In this document: positions 16,242 through 24,685 of the stretch, one piece after another | Numbering within the stretch: position 1 is the stretch's first letter | Layout of the letters: every line of letters starts with the position of its first letter | Source of the DNA: Candidatus Babelota bacterium | GTDB lineage: Bacteria > Babelota > Babeliae > Babelales > Vermiphilaceae | Direction of reading: 5' to 3' | DNA: 34,526 nt | Assembly (NCBI GenBank): GCA_029262595.1 | Contig: JAJCZB010000034.1 | Location: 1 to 34,526, forward strand | Translations under genes and position numbers: made by a program | The notes under the pieces: generated by a model | Seen by the model: only the letters and a program-made list of their open reading frames with translations | The model's database searches: none | What the model was told of the DNA's origin: nothing

Positions 16242-17530
16242 GAGTTATTATTCCTGTGAGTAAAAATAAGTTCAGTTAGTTTTTGTTTGATGGTAATTAC
16301 AACTTCCGTCCAGTCGCCATAGCTGCGTTGGCGAAAGAGGTGAACATCTGGGTAGAGAGGAGAGCGTTCTTGATCGGTAAACCAGCGATAGTCCGGCTCG
16401 CATGAAAGCAGGAGCCAGACAGGCTTGCCCAAGGCGCCTGCAAGATGCGCAATAGAGGTATCTACCGTAATAACCACATCCATATTCATAATTAAAGCAG
16501 CGGTATCCATGAAACGTCCATGTGATTCGTCAAAATCATCGCTATAGTGCGTGATGGCCAATGGACTCTCGATTGGATCAGTACTTTTTTGGAGGCTATA
16601 AAAGGCAATCCTGGAATCGGCGAGTGGTGCGAGCGCTTCAAGTGAAATACTACGTGGGCTGGGAATTACTTTTTCGGTAAATCGATCGCGTACAAAATTG
16701 CTTCTCCAGCAAAGGCCCACTTTCAACTGTGCATTGTTTGCAATGCGATTGCTCCAAAATGTAACCAATTCGGGGTCTGCTGTTAGGTAGCTTTTTTGTG
16801 GCGTACGCATCATAATGCGATTTTTGTTTTGCAGTAAGAACGACGCAATGCAAATGTCGTACTTCTGATCGTATGCGGGAAGGGGATCGTCTTTTGTGAT
16901 GAGTTGATCAATGAAAGCACATCGTTTTAAAAGATGGTGTAAGGGAGCCGGCGCTTTGACGATTACATATGCTCCAGCTTGTTTGAGTGCTTGTGCATAC
17001 CCAGCAAACTGAATGACATCCCCTAATCCGTTGCCTGCTTTATCGCTATCAAGCAAAATACTTTTTCCATATATATTTTCGCCGTACCACCACAGCTGAG
17101 GGGATTGTATTGCGACTGCTTTACTCCACTGTTTGCTGCGAATATACAATTTGAAAAGCGCGCTTTTAACTTGATCGCTTTGATTAGTTTGATACACCGT
17201 TTCGTAATGCTCAAGCGCTTTGCTGAGATTACCACTCATGCGGTAGGCGGTTGCGCAATTATACCTCGTATTAGCATGATGAGGCTGCAGTTTGAGTGCG
17301 CGTTCATAATAAACGGCTGCTTGCGTATAGTCATGTATCAAAAAAAGGGTTGTTGCTGTTTGTAAGAGTACGCTTACATCTTGAGGATTGGCTTGTTCTG
17401 CTTTCTGCAGAAGGGTAAGCGCTAGCGATGCATTTTTTTCTCGTAAGGCGGTGGCAACCTCTTGAGTATATTCATGTGCAAAAGAGCATGCACTTATTAG
17501 TAGTAACGCGGAGACGCAGAATGATTTCAT
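16238..17530 (-). CDS. exported TPR / GT9-like glycosyltransferase, paralogue 2
   Basis: 430 residues with a signal peptide (about 1-18, ISACSFA). Three to four TPR units cover about 20-145, including a canonical one ending YYERALKLQPHHANTRYNCATAY. The transferase domain has GNGLGDVIQFAGYAQAL, LKVGLCWRS, HGRFMDTAALIMNMDVVITVDTSIAHLAGALGKPVW and YRWFTDQERSPLYPDVHLFRQ. All motif positions present in the larger paralogues are kept, so it is likely to be active if they are. The start ATG overlaps the stop of the upstream DUF6165-like gene by one base (TAATG) with GGAG about 6 bases before, which indicates translational coupling. Confidence 0.84.
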   Translation of the reverse strand: MKSFCVSALLLISACSFAHEYTQEVATALREKNASLALTLLQKAEQANPQDVSVLLQTATTLFLIHDYTQAAVYYERALKLQPHHANTRYNCATAYRMSGNLSKALEHYETVYQTNQSDQVKSALFKLYIRSKQWSKAVAIQSPQLWWYGENIYGKSILLDSDKAGNGLGDVIQFAGYAQALKQAGAYVIVKAPAPLHHLLKRCAFIDQLITKDDPLPAYDQKYDICIASFLLQNKNRIMMRTPQKSYLTADPELVTFWSNRIANNAQLKVGLCWRSNFVRDRFTEKVIPSPRSISLEALAPLADSRIAFYSLQKSTDPIESPLAITHYSDDFDESHGRFMDTAALIMNMDVVITVDTSIAHLAGALGKPVWLLLSCEPDYRWFTDQERSPLYPDVHLFRQRSYGDWTEVVITIKQKLTELIFTHRNNNS

Positions 17531-18000
17531 TAATACTCCGAGTACTGTTTTTCTTCGATGATTGCAGATCCAGTTAGTTCATTGATAGCGCGCTTGATGC
17601 GGCATCGTTTATCGTTGGTGAAATAAACTGAACGACAAATTTTAATAAATTCAGTATCAAAACTTTTTTGGGCTTCTTTTGCGCGAATAGCATCTTCAAT
17701 ATTCCATAATTTTTGGTTGACCTGTAAAAGTTGTTGCTTGAGCTCGAGTAATCTTTTTTCAATTGCAGGCGTTATGATCTTTTTTTTCTCAATTGTTTCT
17801 TGTAAGCATTTGAGTTCAAAGGCTACATTTGCTCGTTGTTGTTCGTTTGTAAAGCGCGCTACTTTAATTTCCAAAATGGTCATTTTATCAAACAGTTCTC
17901 CTACCGATACAGGAGTCGATATTTTTTGGGCATCCAAAGCAATTGCTCCAGAAATACTTAATAGCGATAGAACGAAAAGTGAAGTGTATTTGTGCTTCAT
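17530..18000 (-). CDS. exported DUF6165-like protein
   Basis: 156 residues with a signal peptide (about 1-21, ending in GAIALDA). The remainder is almost wholly helical. It matches my recollection of the DUF6165 pattern: VSVGELFDKMTILEIKVARF near 30-50, a long amphipathic helical part with KRLLELKQQLLQVNQKLWNIEDAIRAKE, FIKICRSVYFTNDKRCRIKRAIN and a final EEKQYSEY. The family function is unknown. It is encoded between two TPR-glycosyltransferases and overlaps the next start by one base, so it should be made together with them. A role as a partner or regulator of the transferases is inference from position. The C-terminal coiled part of paralogue 4 is another helical add-on of similar size. Confidence 0.7.
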   Translation of the reverse strand: MKHKYTSLFVLSLLSISGAIALDAQKISTPVSVGELFDKMTILEIKVARFTNEQQRANVAFELKCLQETIEKKKIITPAIEKRLLELKQQLLQVNQKLWNIEDAIRAKEAQKSFDTEFIKICRSVYFTNDKRCRIKRAINELTGSAIIEEKQYSEY

Positions 18001-18041
18001 TTAAATACTCTCTTCTTTTAGTGTTAAAAAAACTTTTATTT

Positions 18042-19448
18042 TTAGTGCGTTGTATATATCTCGTTAAAAAATGTCTCATGTAATTTTTTTATTATTGATT
18101 CCCAATTAAAAGGTTTTTCTTGTTGGAAAATACGCATAGTTGGGTACCACGGAGTATCGGATCGCCCAGCGAGCCAGCGCCAATCAGCATTGAAAGGAAG
18201 CAGAAGCCATGTTGGCCTTCCCATTGCACCAGCTAAATGAGCGGTAGCGGTATCGGTACTTATAATGAGATCCAGTGAGTGCATGAGGGCAGCGGTATCC
18301 ATAAAGCTGCCGTGCGTCTCATCAAATTCTTGGCCAAATGCTTTAATAGTGACGTTTTCTGGAAGCGCATTCAATTGGTCGAGGCCTTCTTTTTTTTGCA
18401 GGCTATAGAGTGTAATTCCGGGCGTTGATGCGAGGCTGTAAAAGTGAGAAAGTGGAATGCCACGGCGTGCGATGGGAAGTCGAGAGACATCATTGTGCGT
18501 ATCGGGCTGCCAACAAATACCAATTTTGAAGTTGGTGTCGTTTTTCAGTTGCTCTTGCCAGTAAGCAAGCCGTTCGGGATCAGGAAAAATATAGGGAATG
18601 TTTTGTGGGATTGTGCGTTCATCATCTTCAAAAAATGCTGCCAAACTCATAAGGGTTGCTTTTGCATGATATCCAGGAATCGGATCGATATTGGTTACAA
18701 GGGTATCGATATAGTGGCATCGCGACAAAATGGGAATTAGCGGTGCTTGCACTACTACTGTTACATGTGCGCCCATTTCTTTTATGCGCTGTGCATATCG
18801 GATAAAGTTGAGTGTATCTCCCAGGCCTCCTTCGTATGTAAGTAGGATACGTTTGCCGGCAATCGTGCCATTGGCAATGTAGGCTCGCAGTTCAGGGGAG
18901 TCTTTTCCCTGTTGCGTTATATTCCATGCATGCTCTTTCCATCCGTCAGCGTAGTTTCCTTGTGCGAGATGGGCGAAAGCGAGTCCCAAGTGGGCTGGCG
19001 CATAGTCGGGATGATGTGAAACGATGTGCTGATACAGTTTGATTGCAGTGGTATAGTCGCCAGCGGTTTTGAGTGAAAATCCTGCATTATATAATACGGA
19101 AGTGAGACTGGGGTTGTGCTCCAATATTTTTTTGTATGCGTTGAGTGATTCTTGTAATTTTCCGATTCGGCATGCATATGAGCCGAGTTGAAAAAGCCAT
19201 TGTAAATTGTTGGGTTGTAGCTGGGTTGCCTTTTTTAAATGAAACAATGCTTTTTCATAATAGTCATATAGGTCGAGCGATGCTAAATAATCACCATAAG
19301 AAAAATGAGCGTTCGCGCTTTCAGGCTCTTGCGCGATCCGGGCGTCATGTTGATCGATTGTTTCTTGTATCGTGCTATCAAGTGCATCGGCATGCATTAG
19401 TATGCTGCATGTGAGTGCTAGGATGAGTGCGTTGCGCGTACGTATCAT
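18042..19448 (-). CDS. exported TPR / GT9-like glycosyltransferase, paralogue 3
   Basis: 468 residues. The N terminus (MIRTRNALILALTCSILMHADA) is a signal peptide. About four TPR units span 40-180, for example LYNAGFSLKTAGDYTTAIKLYQ. The transferase half has YEGGLGDTLNFIRYAQRI, FKIGICWQPDTHNDVSRLP, HGSFMDTAALMHSLDLIISTDTATAHLAGAMGRPTW and WRWLAGRSDTPWYPTMRIFQQ. Relative to its neighbours the VDTS stretch reads STDTAT. A 32-base segment (18508-18539) is identical to one in paralogue 5. Its start overlaps the stop of paralogue 4 by one base, with GGGAAG inside the paralogue 4 coding end. It is followed 41 bases later by the DUF6165-like gene. Confidence 0.84.
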   Translation of the reverse strand: MIRTRNALILALTCSILMHADALDSTIQETIDQHDARIAQEPESANAHFSYGDYLASLDLYDYYEKALFHLKKATQLQPNNLQWLFQLGSYACRIGKLQESLNAYKKILEHNPSLTSVLYNAGFSLKTAGDYTTAIKLYQHIVSHHPDYAPAHLGLAFAHLAQGNYADGWKEHAWNITQQGKDSPELRAYIANGTIAGKRILLTYEGGLGDTLNFIRYAQRIKEMGAHVTVVVQAPLIPILSRCHYIDTLVTNIDPIPGYHAKATLMSLAAFFEDDERTIPQNIPYIFPDPERLAYWQEQLKNDTNFKIGICWQPDTHNDVSRLPIARRGIPLSHFYSLASTPGITLYSLQKKEGLDQLNALPENVTIKAFGQEFDETHGSFMDTAALMHSLDLIISTDTATAHLAGAMGRPTWLLLPFNADWRWLAGRSDTPWYPTMRIFQQEKPFNWESIIKKLHETFFNEIYTTH

Positions 19449-21415
19449 TATTCTTCCCAGGTCGCGATTTTTTCTGTAACGCGTTCTCGCATTTCAGAAA
19501 GTAGGTAGAGTGCGCGGAGTTCTTTTACGAATTCGGGGTTTTGCAAAGACACGGAAAGAGAGCTTAGCTTTTGAGCCTTTTGTTTAAACTTAGCTTCAAG
19601 AAGCGTTTGTTCTTTTTTTAATTGTTCTACGGTTGTCATGCCACACACAGCTGGTTGTTGCGTGTGTTCCTTTGTAAGATCAGTGGGTTGTTTATTAATC
19701 AACTCTGAAGGCGATACAAGTGCTTCAAGTTCTTGGCAAATAGTATGTATCACTGTGTCCCAATCGCCATGCTTTGTTTGCCGAAAGAGTCGCATGTTTG
19801 GGTACCATGGTGTGTCAGTTCGTTTAATCATCCAGCGCCAATCAGCAGGCTCGGGCAAGAGCGTCCATACAGGCGTACCAATTGCAGCGCTTAAATGGCA
19901 GATAGAGGTATCAACTGAAATTACTAAGTCGAGATTTTTAATCACGGCGGCAGTATCCATAAAACGCCCACGGCTTTGATCAAAGTTTTCTTCAAAGGTG
20001 ACGAGCTTAAAATCATCAGAAAGAGTATTGAGTTGATCAACTCCGGTTTCGCGTTGAAGACTATAAAACGTAACGCCTTTTACGCTGCCTAATTGTGCAA
20101 AGGTTGCAAGAGCTGCAGATTTAGCGGCAACTACCGCCCGCAGGAAGGGAGTACTGTATTTATTGTTTCCTTGCCAGCAAATGCCAACCTTTAACTGAGT
20201 ATCTTTTTGCAATCTTCGTTTCCAAAATTCTACGAGCGTTGGATCTGGAGTAATGTATGGAATATCCCGAGGGATGGTCTTTTCATCTGATTTCAAAAGA
20301 AGAGGGAGGGTTAAAAGAGGTGCATGCACATCGAAGTCTGCTGGAACTGCATCAAGAGTAACGACTTGATCAATATAGGGGCAGCATCGAGAAATAAACG
20401 TTTGCAGTGGGCGTTGGGATGCAAAAATAATGGTGACATTGTAGAGATTTTTTAAATGTTTTACATAGCGAACAAATTGAAACGTATCGCCCAGTCCTTG
20501 TTCAGCGTGAAGTAGAATGGTTTTACCGTTCAATGATGAGCCGTCCCATTGTGGGTGCGTAAAGTTGCGCGGCGTAAGCTGGGTATTTCGTTGCCAGCGC
20601 CACTCGTACTCCGGCCAGCCGTTTTTAAAATCTCCTGATGCAAGATACGCAAGCCCTAAACTAAAGTGCGCTTCGGCGTGGTCTGGCTTATGTTTGAGCA
20701 CAGCTTCATAATAGGGCATTGCCTCTTCGATGCGGCCCATTTTTTTCAGTGTGTATGCGGTGTTATATAAAATGCCAACACCAGTAGGATTTCCTTTAAG
20801 GAGATCAAAATATATTTCTACCGCTTTTTCCAGGTGGTTTGTGGTATTGAGTGTGTTTGCATATTCAAATCGTACGTTAGCATCCTGAGGGTTTTTTTGT
20901 AAAAACCGTTCAAAGTAGGGCAGCGCATTTTCAAACTGTTCTTGTTCGCACAAAAGGCGTGCAACGGTAAGTGCGGCATCGATATTATTTGCATCAAACT
21001 GTATTGCTTGCTGAAAATGCTTGATTGCTTGATCAAGTAAGCCGCGTCCTTGTAATAATTTTGCGAGTTGCAGATGCGCTTTGGGGTAATCGAGTCGTTG
21101 TAAAATTGCATCTTTATAGGCTTCGATAGCGCCATCTATATCGTTTTTTCTTTCGAGTGCAAATCCTAAATTGAAATGTGTTTGCGGGACAATAGGTTTT
21201 GCTTCTTTTGCTTTGTTTAAATTGGAAATGGCAGTATCGAGGTCATTCTTACGTAGCGCGTCAGTGCCGCGATTAAAGTAGTCTTCAAAGGTGAGCTTTT
21301 GCTCGGATGCGGGGCTAATTTCTTTTGCGTCAAATTCTGCCATTGCATCGCTTGCTTGGATGGTAATTCCAGCGCAGATGATGCATAAAAAAAGAAAGGG
21401 CTTCACGTGCTTCAT
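19448..21415 (-). CDS. exported TPR / GT9-like glycosyltransferase with C-terminal coiled coil, paralogue 4
   Basis: 655 residues, the longest of the group. Signal peptide about 1-21 (CIICAGITIQASDA). Seven consecutive TPR units lie between about 44 and 285, ending in the family-typical YLASGDFKNGWPEYEWRW. The transferase part has HAEQGLGDTFQFVRYVKHL, LKVGICWQGNNKY, RGRFMDTAAVIKNLDLVISVDTSICHLSAAIGTPVW and WRWMIKRTDTPWYPNMRLFRQ. After it comes an extra segment of about 70 residues with a heptad-like helical tail (EQLKKEQTLLEAKFKQKAQKL onward), absent from paralogues 1-3. AAGGA precedes ATG at 21415 by about 6 bases. It begins 22 bases after paralogue 5. Confidence 0.86.
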   Translation of the reverse strand: MKHVKPFLFLCIICAGITIQASDAMAEFDAKEISPASEQKLTFEDYFNRGTDALRKNDLDTAISNLNKAKEAKPIVPQTHFNLGFALERKNDIDGAIEAYKDAILQRLDYPKAHLQLAKLLQGRGLLDQAIKHFQQAIQFDANNIDAALTVARLLCEQEQFENALPYFERFLQKNPQDANVRFEYANTLNTTNHLEKAVEIYFDLLKGNPTGVGILYNTAYTLKKMGRIEEAMPYYEAVLKHKPDHAEAHFSLGLAYLASGDFKNGWPEYEWRWQRNTQLTPRNFTHPQWDGSSLNGKTILLHAEQGLGDTFQFVRYVKHLKNLYNVTIIFASQRPLQTFISRCCPYIDQVVTLDAVPADFDVHAPLLTLPLLLKSDEKTIPRDIPYITPDPTLVEFWKRRLQKDTQLKVGICWQGNNKYSTPFLRAVVAAKSAALATFAQLGSVKGVTFYSLQRETGVDQLNTLSDDFKLVTFEENFDQSRGRFMDTAAVIKNLDLVISVDTSICHLSAAIGTPVWTLLPEPADWRWMIKRTDTPWYPNMRLFRQTKHGDWDTVIHTICQELEALVSPSELINKQPTDLTKEHTQQPAVCGMTTVEQLKKEQTLLEAKFKQKAQKLSSLSVSLQNPEFVKELRALYLLSEMRERVTEKIATWEE

Positions 21416-21437
21416 TAAAAATCCTTTTTTGATGTCT

Positions 21438-23300
21438 TTAGGAGAGTCTTTCTATTATTTGTTCAAAAAATTGTTGTTGCTCTGGAGTGGGGCGGTGTGG
21501 TTGTAATTCAGTGGTTTCCGGGGGGTTATTTTTTGACTGCATTATTTCTTGAATTGCTTTTACGATTTCTTGAAGAGGCGTTTGCCAGTCTCCTGCAGTG
21601 GGTTGTCTAAAGAGACGCACAGAGGGATACCATGGAGAATCAGATCGATTAAGCAGCCAGCGCCAATCGGCAGGAAAAGGCAGCATAATCCACGTTGGCA
21701 CGTTCATTGCCGCGGCCAAATGGCATACTCCTGTGTCTACTGATATTACAACATCAAGTTGTTTCATTACAGCAGCAGTGTCCATAAAAGCACCGTGTTG
21801 TTTGTCGAATTGCTCATCAAAGATGATGAGAGAGTCTTTAAAGGTGCATCCGGGTATTTGTTCTAAACCATTTATTTGTTGGAGCGAATAGATGCTAACG
21901 CCAGGTAATTCTGAAAGCGGCTGCATTGCTTGTAATGGCAATGATTTTTTTGCAACGGCGCGACGAAGAGACAGAGTGTTGTATTGCGAATTTCCTTGCC
22001 AACAAATACCAATTTTGAAGTTGGTGTCTTGCGCGAGTTTTTCTTTCCAAAAAGCTTCGCGCTGACCATCAGGAGCAAGGTAGGGAATATCCGCAGGAAT
22101 AGTTTCAAGGCGTGTTCGTACTACGTATGGAATACTCATTACGTGTATTTGGTAATCGCATGTAGGAAGGAATTGGCGGCGGGGAATCACTTGATCAATA
22201 TACGGCTGCATTTTTAAAAGGGAGGTGAGTGATGCTTGTGTTTCAAAAATGAGACGAGAATAGGGATATTTTTCTTTAAGCAGTTTTAGGTAGCGAACAA
22301 ATTGAAGGGTGTCCCCGAGTCCTTGTTCTGCATAAATAAGAATACTTTTCCCGTCGAGCGATTCGCCCTTCCATTCGGGAGCGTTACTTTTTTTAGAGTT
22401 TTCGCTGTACGCTTTCCAGCGCCATTCATATTCTGCCCATCCTTTTTCAAGGTCTCCAAGAGTGAGATAAATTGAGGAAAGGCTAAAATGAACGGGGGCA
22501 TAATCAGGTTTTTTGGCGAGTACTTGCTGATATATTTCCAATGCACGATCAAGTTTGCCCATTTTCTTGAGAGTAAAGCCAAAATTATACAGCGCGGAAA
22601 ATGCGTTGGCATTTTTTTGGATTATACGTTGATACCATTCGAGTGCATTTTCATATTCATCAAGCATGTTATATGCGTTCGCAAGATCCATCATGACATG
22701 CACATTATTGGGTTGTAATGCGCAGGCCGTACGGTAGGGGTGGATTGCATTTTCCAATTGGTCTACGTGCCGATATAGATTTCCTATTTGATGCCATGCT
22801 TCAAATGAGTTTGGATCCAGTTGTGATGCTTTTTTAAAGGCCATGAGCGCGCGGGCAATTTGTTGCGATTTCTCATACGCGCCTCCGGCATGGAGCGCTG
22901 CGTTTAGATGTGAGGGATCGAGATCGAGAGCTTTTTGGAACTGTTCCGCTGCCTTGTGCCATTCTTGCTTATGTTGATAGCAAAGGCCGGTATTAAAATG
23001 CATGGAGGCGTCTTGATGCCCTAAACGCCCGGCGTGTTCATACTGGCGCATTGCTTGCTCTTGTTTACGTTGGGAATAATAGAGATTACCCAGTTTAACA
23101 AGCGCGTGCGGATTATCGGGATGATGGCTGAGCGCTTTGGTGTACAGTAATTCAGCTTTTTCGTGCTTGCCAATCTCTTCAAAGTGATCAGCAAGTTCAG
23201 AATATTCTTGAGACAACGCATGATGTTCATTGGGAGGTGGCATATCTGCCGAAATTGCAAGAACGAGACAAAGCGGTAACAAAAATAGATGTTTGTTCAT
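21438..23300 (-). CDS. exported TPR / GT9-like glycosyltransferase, paralogue 5 (first gene of the cluster)
   Basis: 620 residues with signal peptide about 1-18 (LLPLCLVLAISA). About eight TPR units fill 30-290, more than in any other copy. The transferase region has AEQGLGDTLQFVRYLKLL (324-341), FKIGICWQGNSQY (428-440), HGAFMDTAAVMKQLDVVISVDTGVCHLAAAMN (502-533) and WRWLLNRSDSPWYPSVRLFRQ (546-566). A Pro/Gln-rich tail follows. The order TPR then GT-B recalls eukaryotic O-GlcNAc transferase, though the catalytic half looks like GT9, not GT41. Being first, it probably carries the operon promoter. Its AAGGG ribosome binding site is in the loop and its ATG in an arm of an 11-bp inverted repeat. 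Confidence 0.87.
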   Translation of the reverse strand: MNKHLFLLPLCLVLAISADMPPPNEHHALSQEYSELADHFEEIGKHEKAELLYTKALSHHPDNPHALVKLGNLYYSQRKQEQAMRQYEHAGRLGHQDASMHFNTGLCYQHKQEWHKAAEQFQKALDLDPSHLNAALHAGGAYEKSQQIARALMAFKKASQLDPNSFEAWHQIGNLYRHVDQLENAIHPYRTACALQPNNVHVMMDLANAYNMLDEYENALEWYQRIIQKNANAFSALYNFGFTLKKMGKLDRALEIYQQVLAKKPDYAPVHFSLSSIYLTLGDLEKGWAEYEWRWKAYSENSKKSNAPEWKGESLDGKSILIYAEQGLGDTLQFVRYLKLLKEKYPYSRLIFETQASLTSLLKMQPYIDQVIPRRQFLPTCDYQIHVMSIPYVVRTRLETIPADIPYLAPDGQREAFWKEKLAQDTNFKIGICWQGNSQYNTLSLRRAVAKKSLPLQAMQPLSELPGVSIYSLQQINGLEQIPGCTFKDSLIIFDEQFDKQHGAFMDTAAVMKQLDVVISVDTGVCHLAAAMNVPTWIMLPFPADWRWLLNRSDSPWYPSVRLFRQPTAGDWQTPLQEIVKAIQEIMQSKNNPPETTELQPHRPTPEQQQFFEQIIERLS

Positions 23301-23341
23301 TGAGCACTACCCTTTTTTGTGGTGTAAGTGAGTGCTCAATG
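23298..23341 (-). promoter_or_regulatory. perfect 11-bp inverted repeat enclosing the ribosome binding site and start codon of the first glycosyltransferase
   Basis: On the minus strand CATTGAGCACT (23341-23331) is repeated in inverted form as AGTGCTCAATG (23308-23298), with 22 bases between. The last three bases of the second arm are the ATG of the gene, and the AAGGG Shine-Dalgarno sequence lies in the loop. In RNA the start codon would be base-paired. As DNA, the two half sites could be an operator. A TAGTAT -10-like hexamer lies immediately upstream (23349-23344); if it is used, the transcript would begin inside the first arm. Confidence 0.7.
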
Positions 23342-23391
23342 TGATACTACAGAATTTTGGAAATGTAAAATGTGCTGGTTGATATTGCTGG

Positions 23392-24528
23392 TTATGACTC
23401 AGTCGTTTTTTTTATTTGAGAAGAAGGGTTCCACTGTTTTAGGTATTCAACAAGCGGCTTTAAACCCTCTTTGTTGTTTGCTGAAATTAAAATATGGGGT
23501 TGGTACTCTTGGGCTTGTACGGCCAATTCATTTGCATCGTCAACTTTATCAATTTTATTAAATACGTAGAGCATCTTTTTTTCAACGCCCAAACTCAGCA
23601 ATATTTCGTGCACTATTTTAATATGACTCTGCCAATTAGGATCGGAGGAATCAATGACATGCAAAAGAAGATCGGCAAACTGCAATTCCGAAAGTGTTGA
23701 TTTGAACGCTTCGATTAAATGGTGAGGCAATTGCTGAATAAATCCAACGGTGTCCGAAATAACTCCCTTTTGTTTTCCATTAAAAGAAAGAGCGCGCGTT
23801 GTGGTATCAAGCGTGGCAAAGAGTTTATCTTCTGCAAGTACGTCGCTTTTAGTGAGTGCGTTTAAAATGGTAGATTTTCCTGCGTTGGTATACCCGATCA
23901 GACACACAAGAGGTACTTGATTGTCAAGGCGCCGTTTTCGTTGTACAGCGCGAGATTTGGAAAGCGTTTCCAGATGGCGTTTCATTTTTAAAATTTGCTG
24001 CTCGATGTGGCGGCGCTCGCGTTCTTTTGCTTTTTCACCTGGACCACCGCGCAAACCGGTAATGCCGGATTGTTGCTCTAAATGGATTCCCTTACCAGCA
24101 AGTCGTGCTTTGTTATGTTGCAAAAGGGCGATAGCAACTTGCGTTTTACCTTCAGAAGAAAGGGCCGCTTTTTCAAAAATGTCCAAAATTAAATCAGTGC
24201 GATCCATTACTTTGCAACCAAGAAAATCTTCTAGGTTACGTATTTGGACGGGAGATAAGCGTTCAGAAATAATAACTCGTTGCGCCCCGCGTTCTTCGCA
24301 TTCATTTTTAATCGTTTGGAGCTTGCCTTTACTAATAAAGGTTGCTGGCTCGATATCTCTTAACTTTATAATGATCATGTGTTCGTAAGGAATGCCGTCG
24401 CTTTTTACTAAATTTTCAAATTCTTCAAAGTATGAATGCATGTAAACAGCGCGATTATACGGAGCATCTATCGCCACGAGAATAGTTTTTGGTATTTCTT
24501 CAGTGAGATAATAAGGTTTTCTTGCCAT
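23392..24528 (-). CDS. hflX: GTPase HflX
   Basis: HflX is a ribosome-associated GTPase that can split stalled or stressed 70S particles. The 378 residues contain the N-terminal HflX domain with ATFISKGKLQTI and the SPVQIRNLEDFLGCKVMDRTDLILDIF segment. A glycine-rich GPGEKAKERERR linker and coiled coil (about 155-200) follow. The G domain has G1 GYTNAGKS (212-219), G2 Thr within ATLDTTTR, G3 DTVGF (259-263), G4 NKID (324-327) and G5 SA near 345. All nucleotide-binding residues are present. There is no clear Shine-Dalgarno sequence before ATG 24528. It is on the same strand as the glycosyltransferase cluster and ends 91 bases before it. Confidence 0.96.
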   Translation of the reverse strand: MARKPYYLTEEIPKTILVAIDAPYNRAVYMHSYFEEFENLVKSDGIPYEHMIIIKLRDIEPATFISKGKLQTIKNECEERGAQRVIISERLSPVQIRNLEDFLGCKVMDRTDLILDIFEKAALSSEGKTQVAIALLQHNKARLAGKGIHLEQQSGITGLRGGPGEKAKERERRHIEQQILKMKRHLETLSKSRAVQRKRRLDNQVPLVCLIGYTNAGKSTILNALTKSDVLAEDKLFATLDTTTRALSFNGKQKGVISDTVGFIQQLPHHLIEAFKSTLSELQFADLLLHVIDSSDPNWQSHIKIVHEILLSLGVEKKMLYVFNKIDKVDDANELAVQAQEYQPHILISANNKEGLKPLVEYLKQWNPSSQIKKTTES

Positions 24529-24579
24529 TTGAATATGCCGATTGGAAGGGTGTAAACGGTTCTTTTTTTAGATGTTTTA

Positions 24580-24607
24580 ATCATAGCAGAACAGTATTCA
24601 GGGTCAA
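24580..24607 (-). promoter_or_regulatory. promoter for hflX
   Basis: On the minus strand TTGACC (24607-24602) and TATGAT (24585-24580) are 16 bases apart, each matching consensus at five of six bases. The predicted start leaves an untranslated leader of about 45 bases before the hflX ATG. This is the best-matching promoter in the window. Confidence 0.55.
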
Positions 24608-24685
24608 GAAAACTGGGTTTTTTACACCATTATGATAGTATTGAGCAATTTTAAACATGAAAAATTCACCTTAAGCGGAGGCCTT

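Noticed and set aside
14940-23300. Clusters of repeated DNA as a CRISPR array or satellite
   Set aside because: The repetition is at protein level (TPR units and paralogous domains); there are no regularly spaced identical direct repeats.
21438-23300. Identification as a GT41 O-GlcNAc transferase
   Set aside because: The domain order is similar, but the catalytic half has the VDT..HLA.A and WRW...SPWYP pattern of GT9-like proteins, so OGT identity is not claimed.
23921-24388. A 155-codon open frame on the plus strand
   Set aside because: Antisense to the well-supported hflX; Arg/Ser/Cys-rich translation with no domain, typical of a shadow frame.
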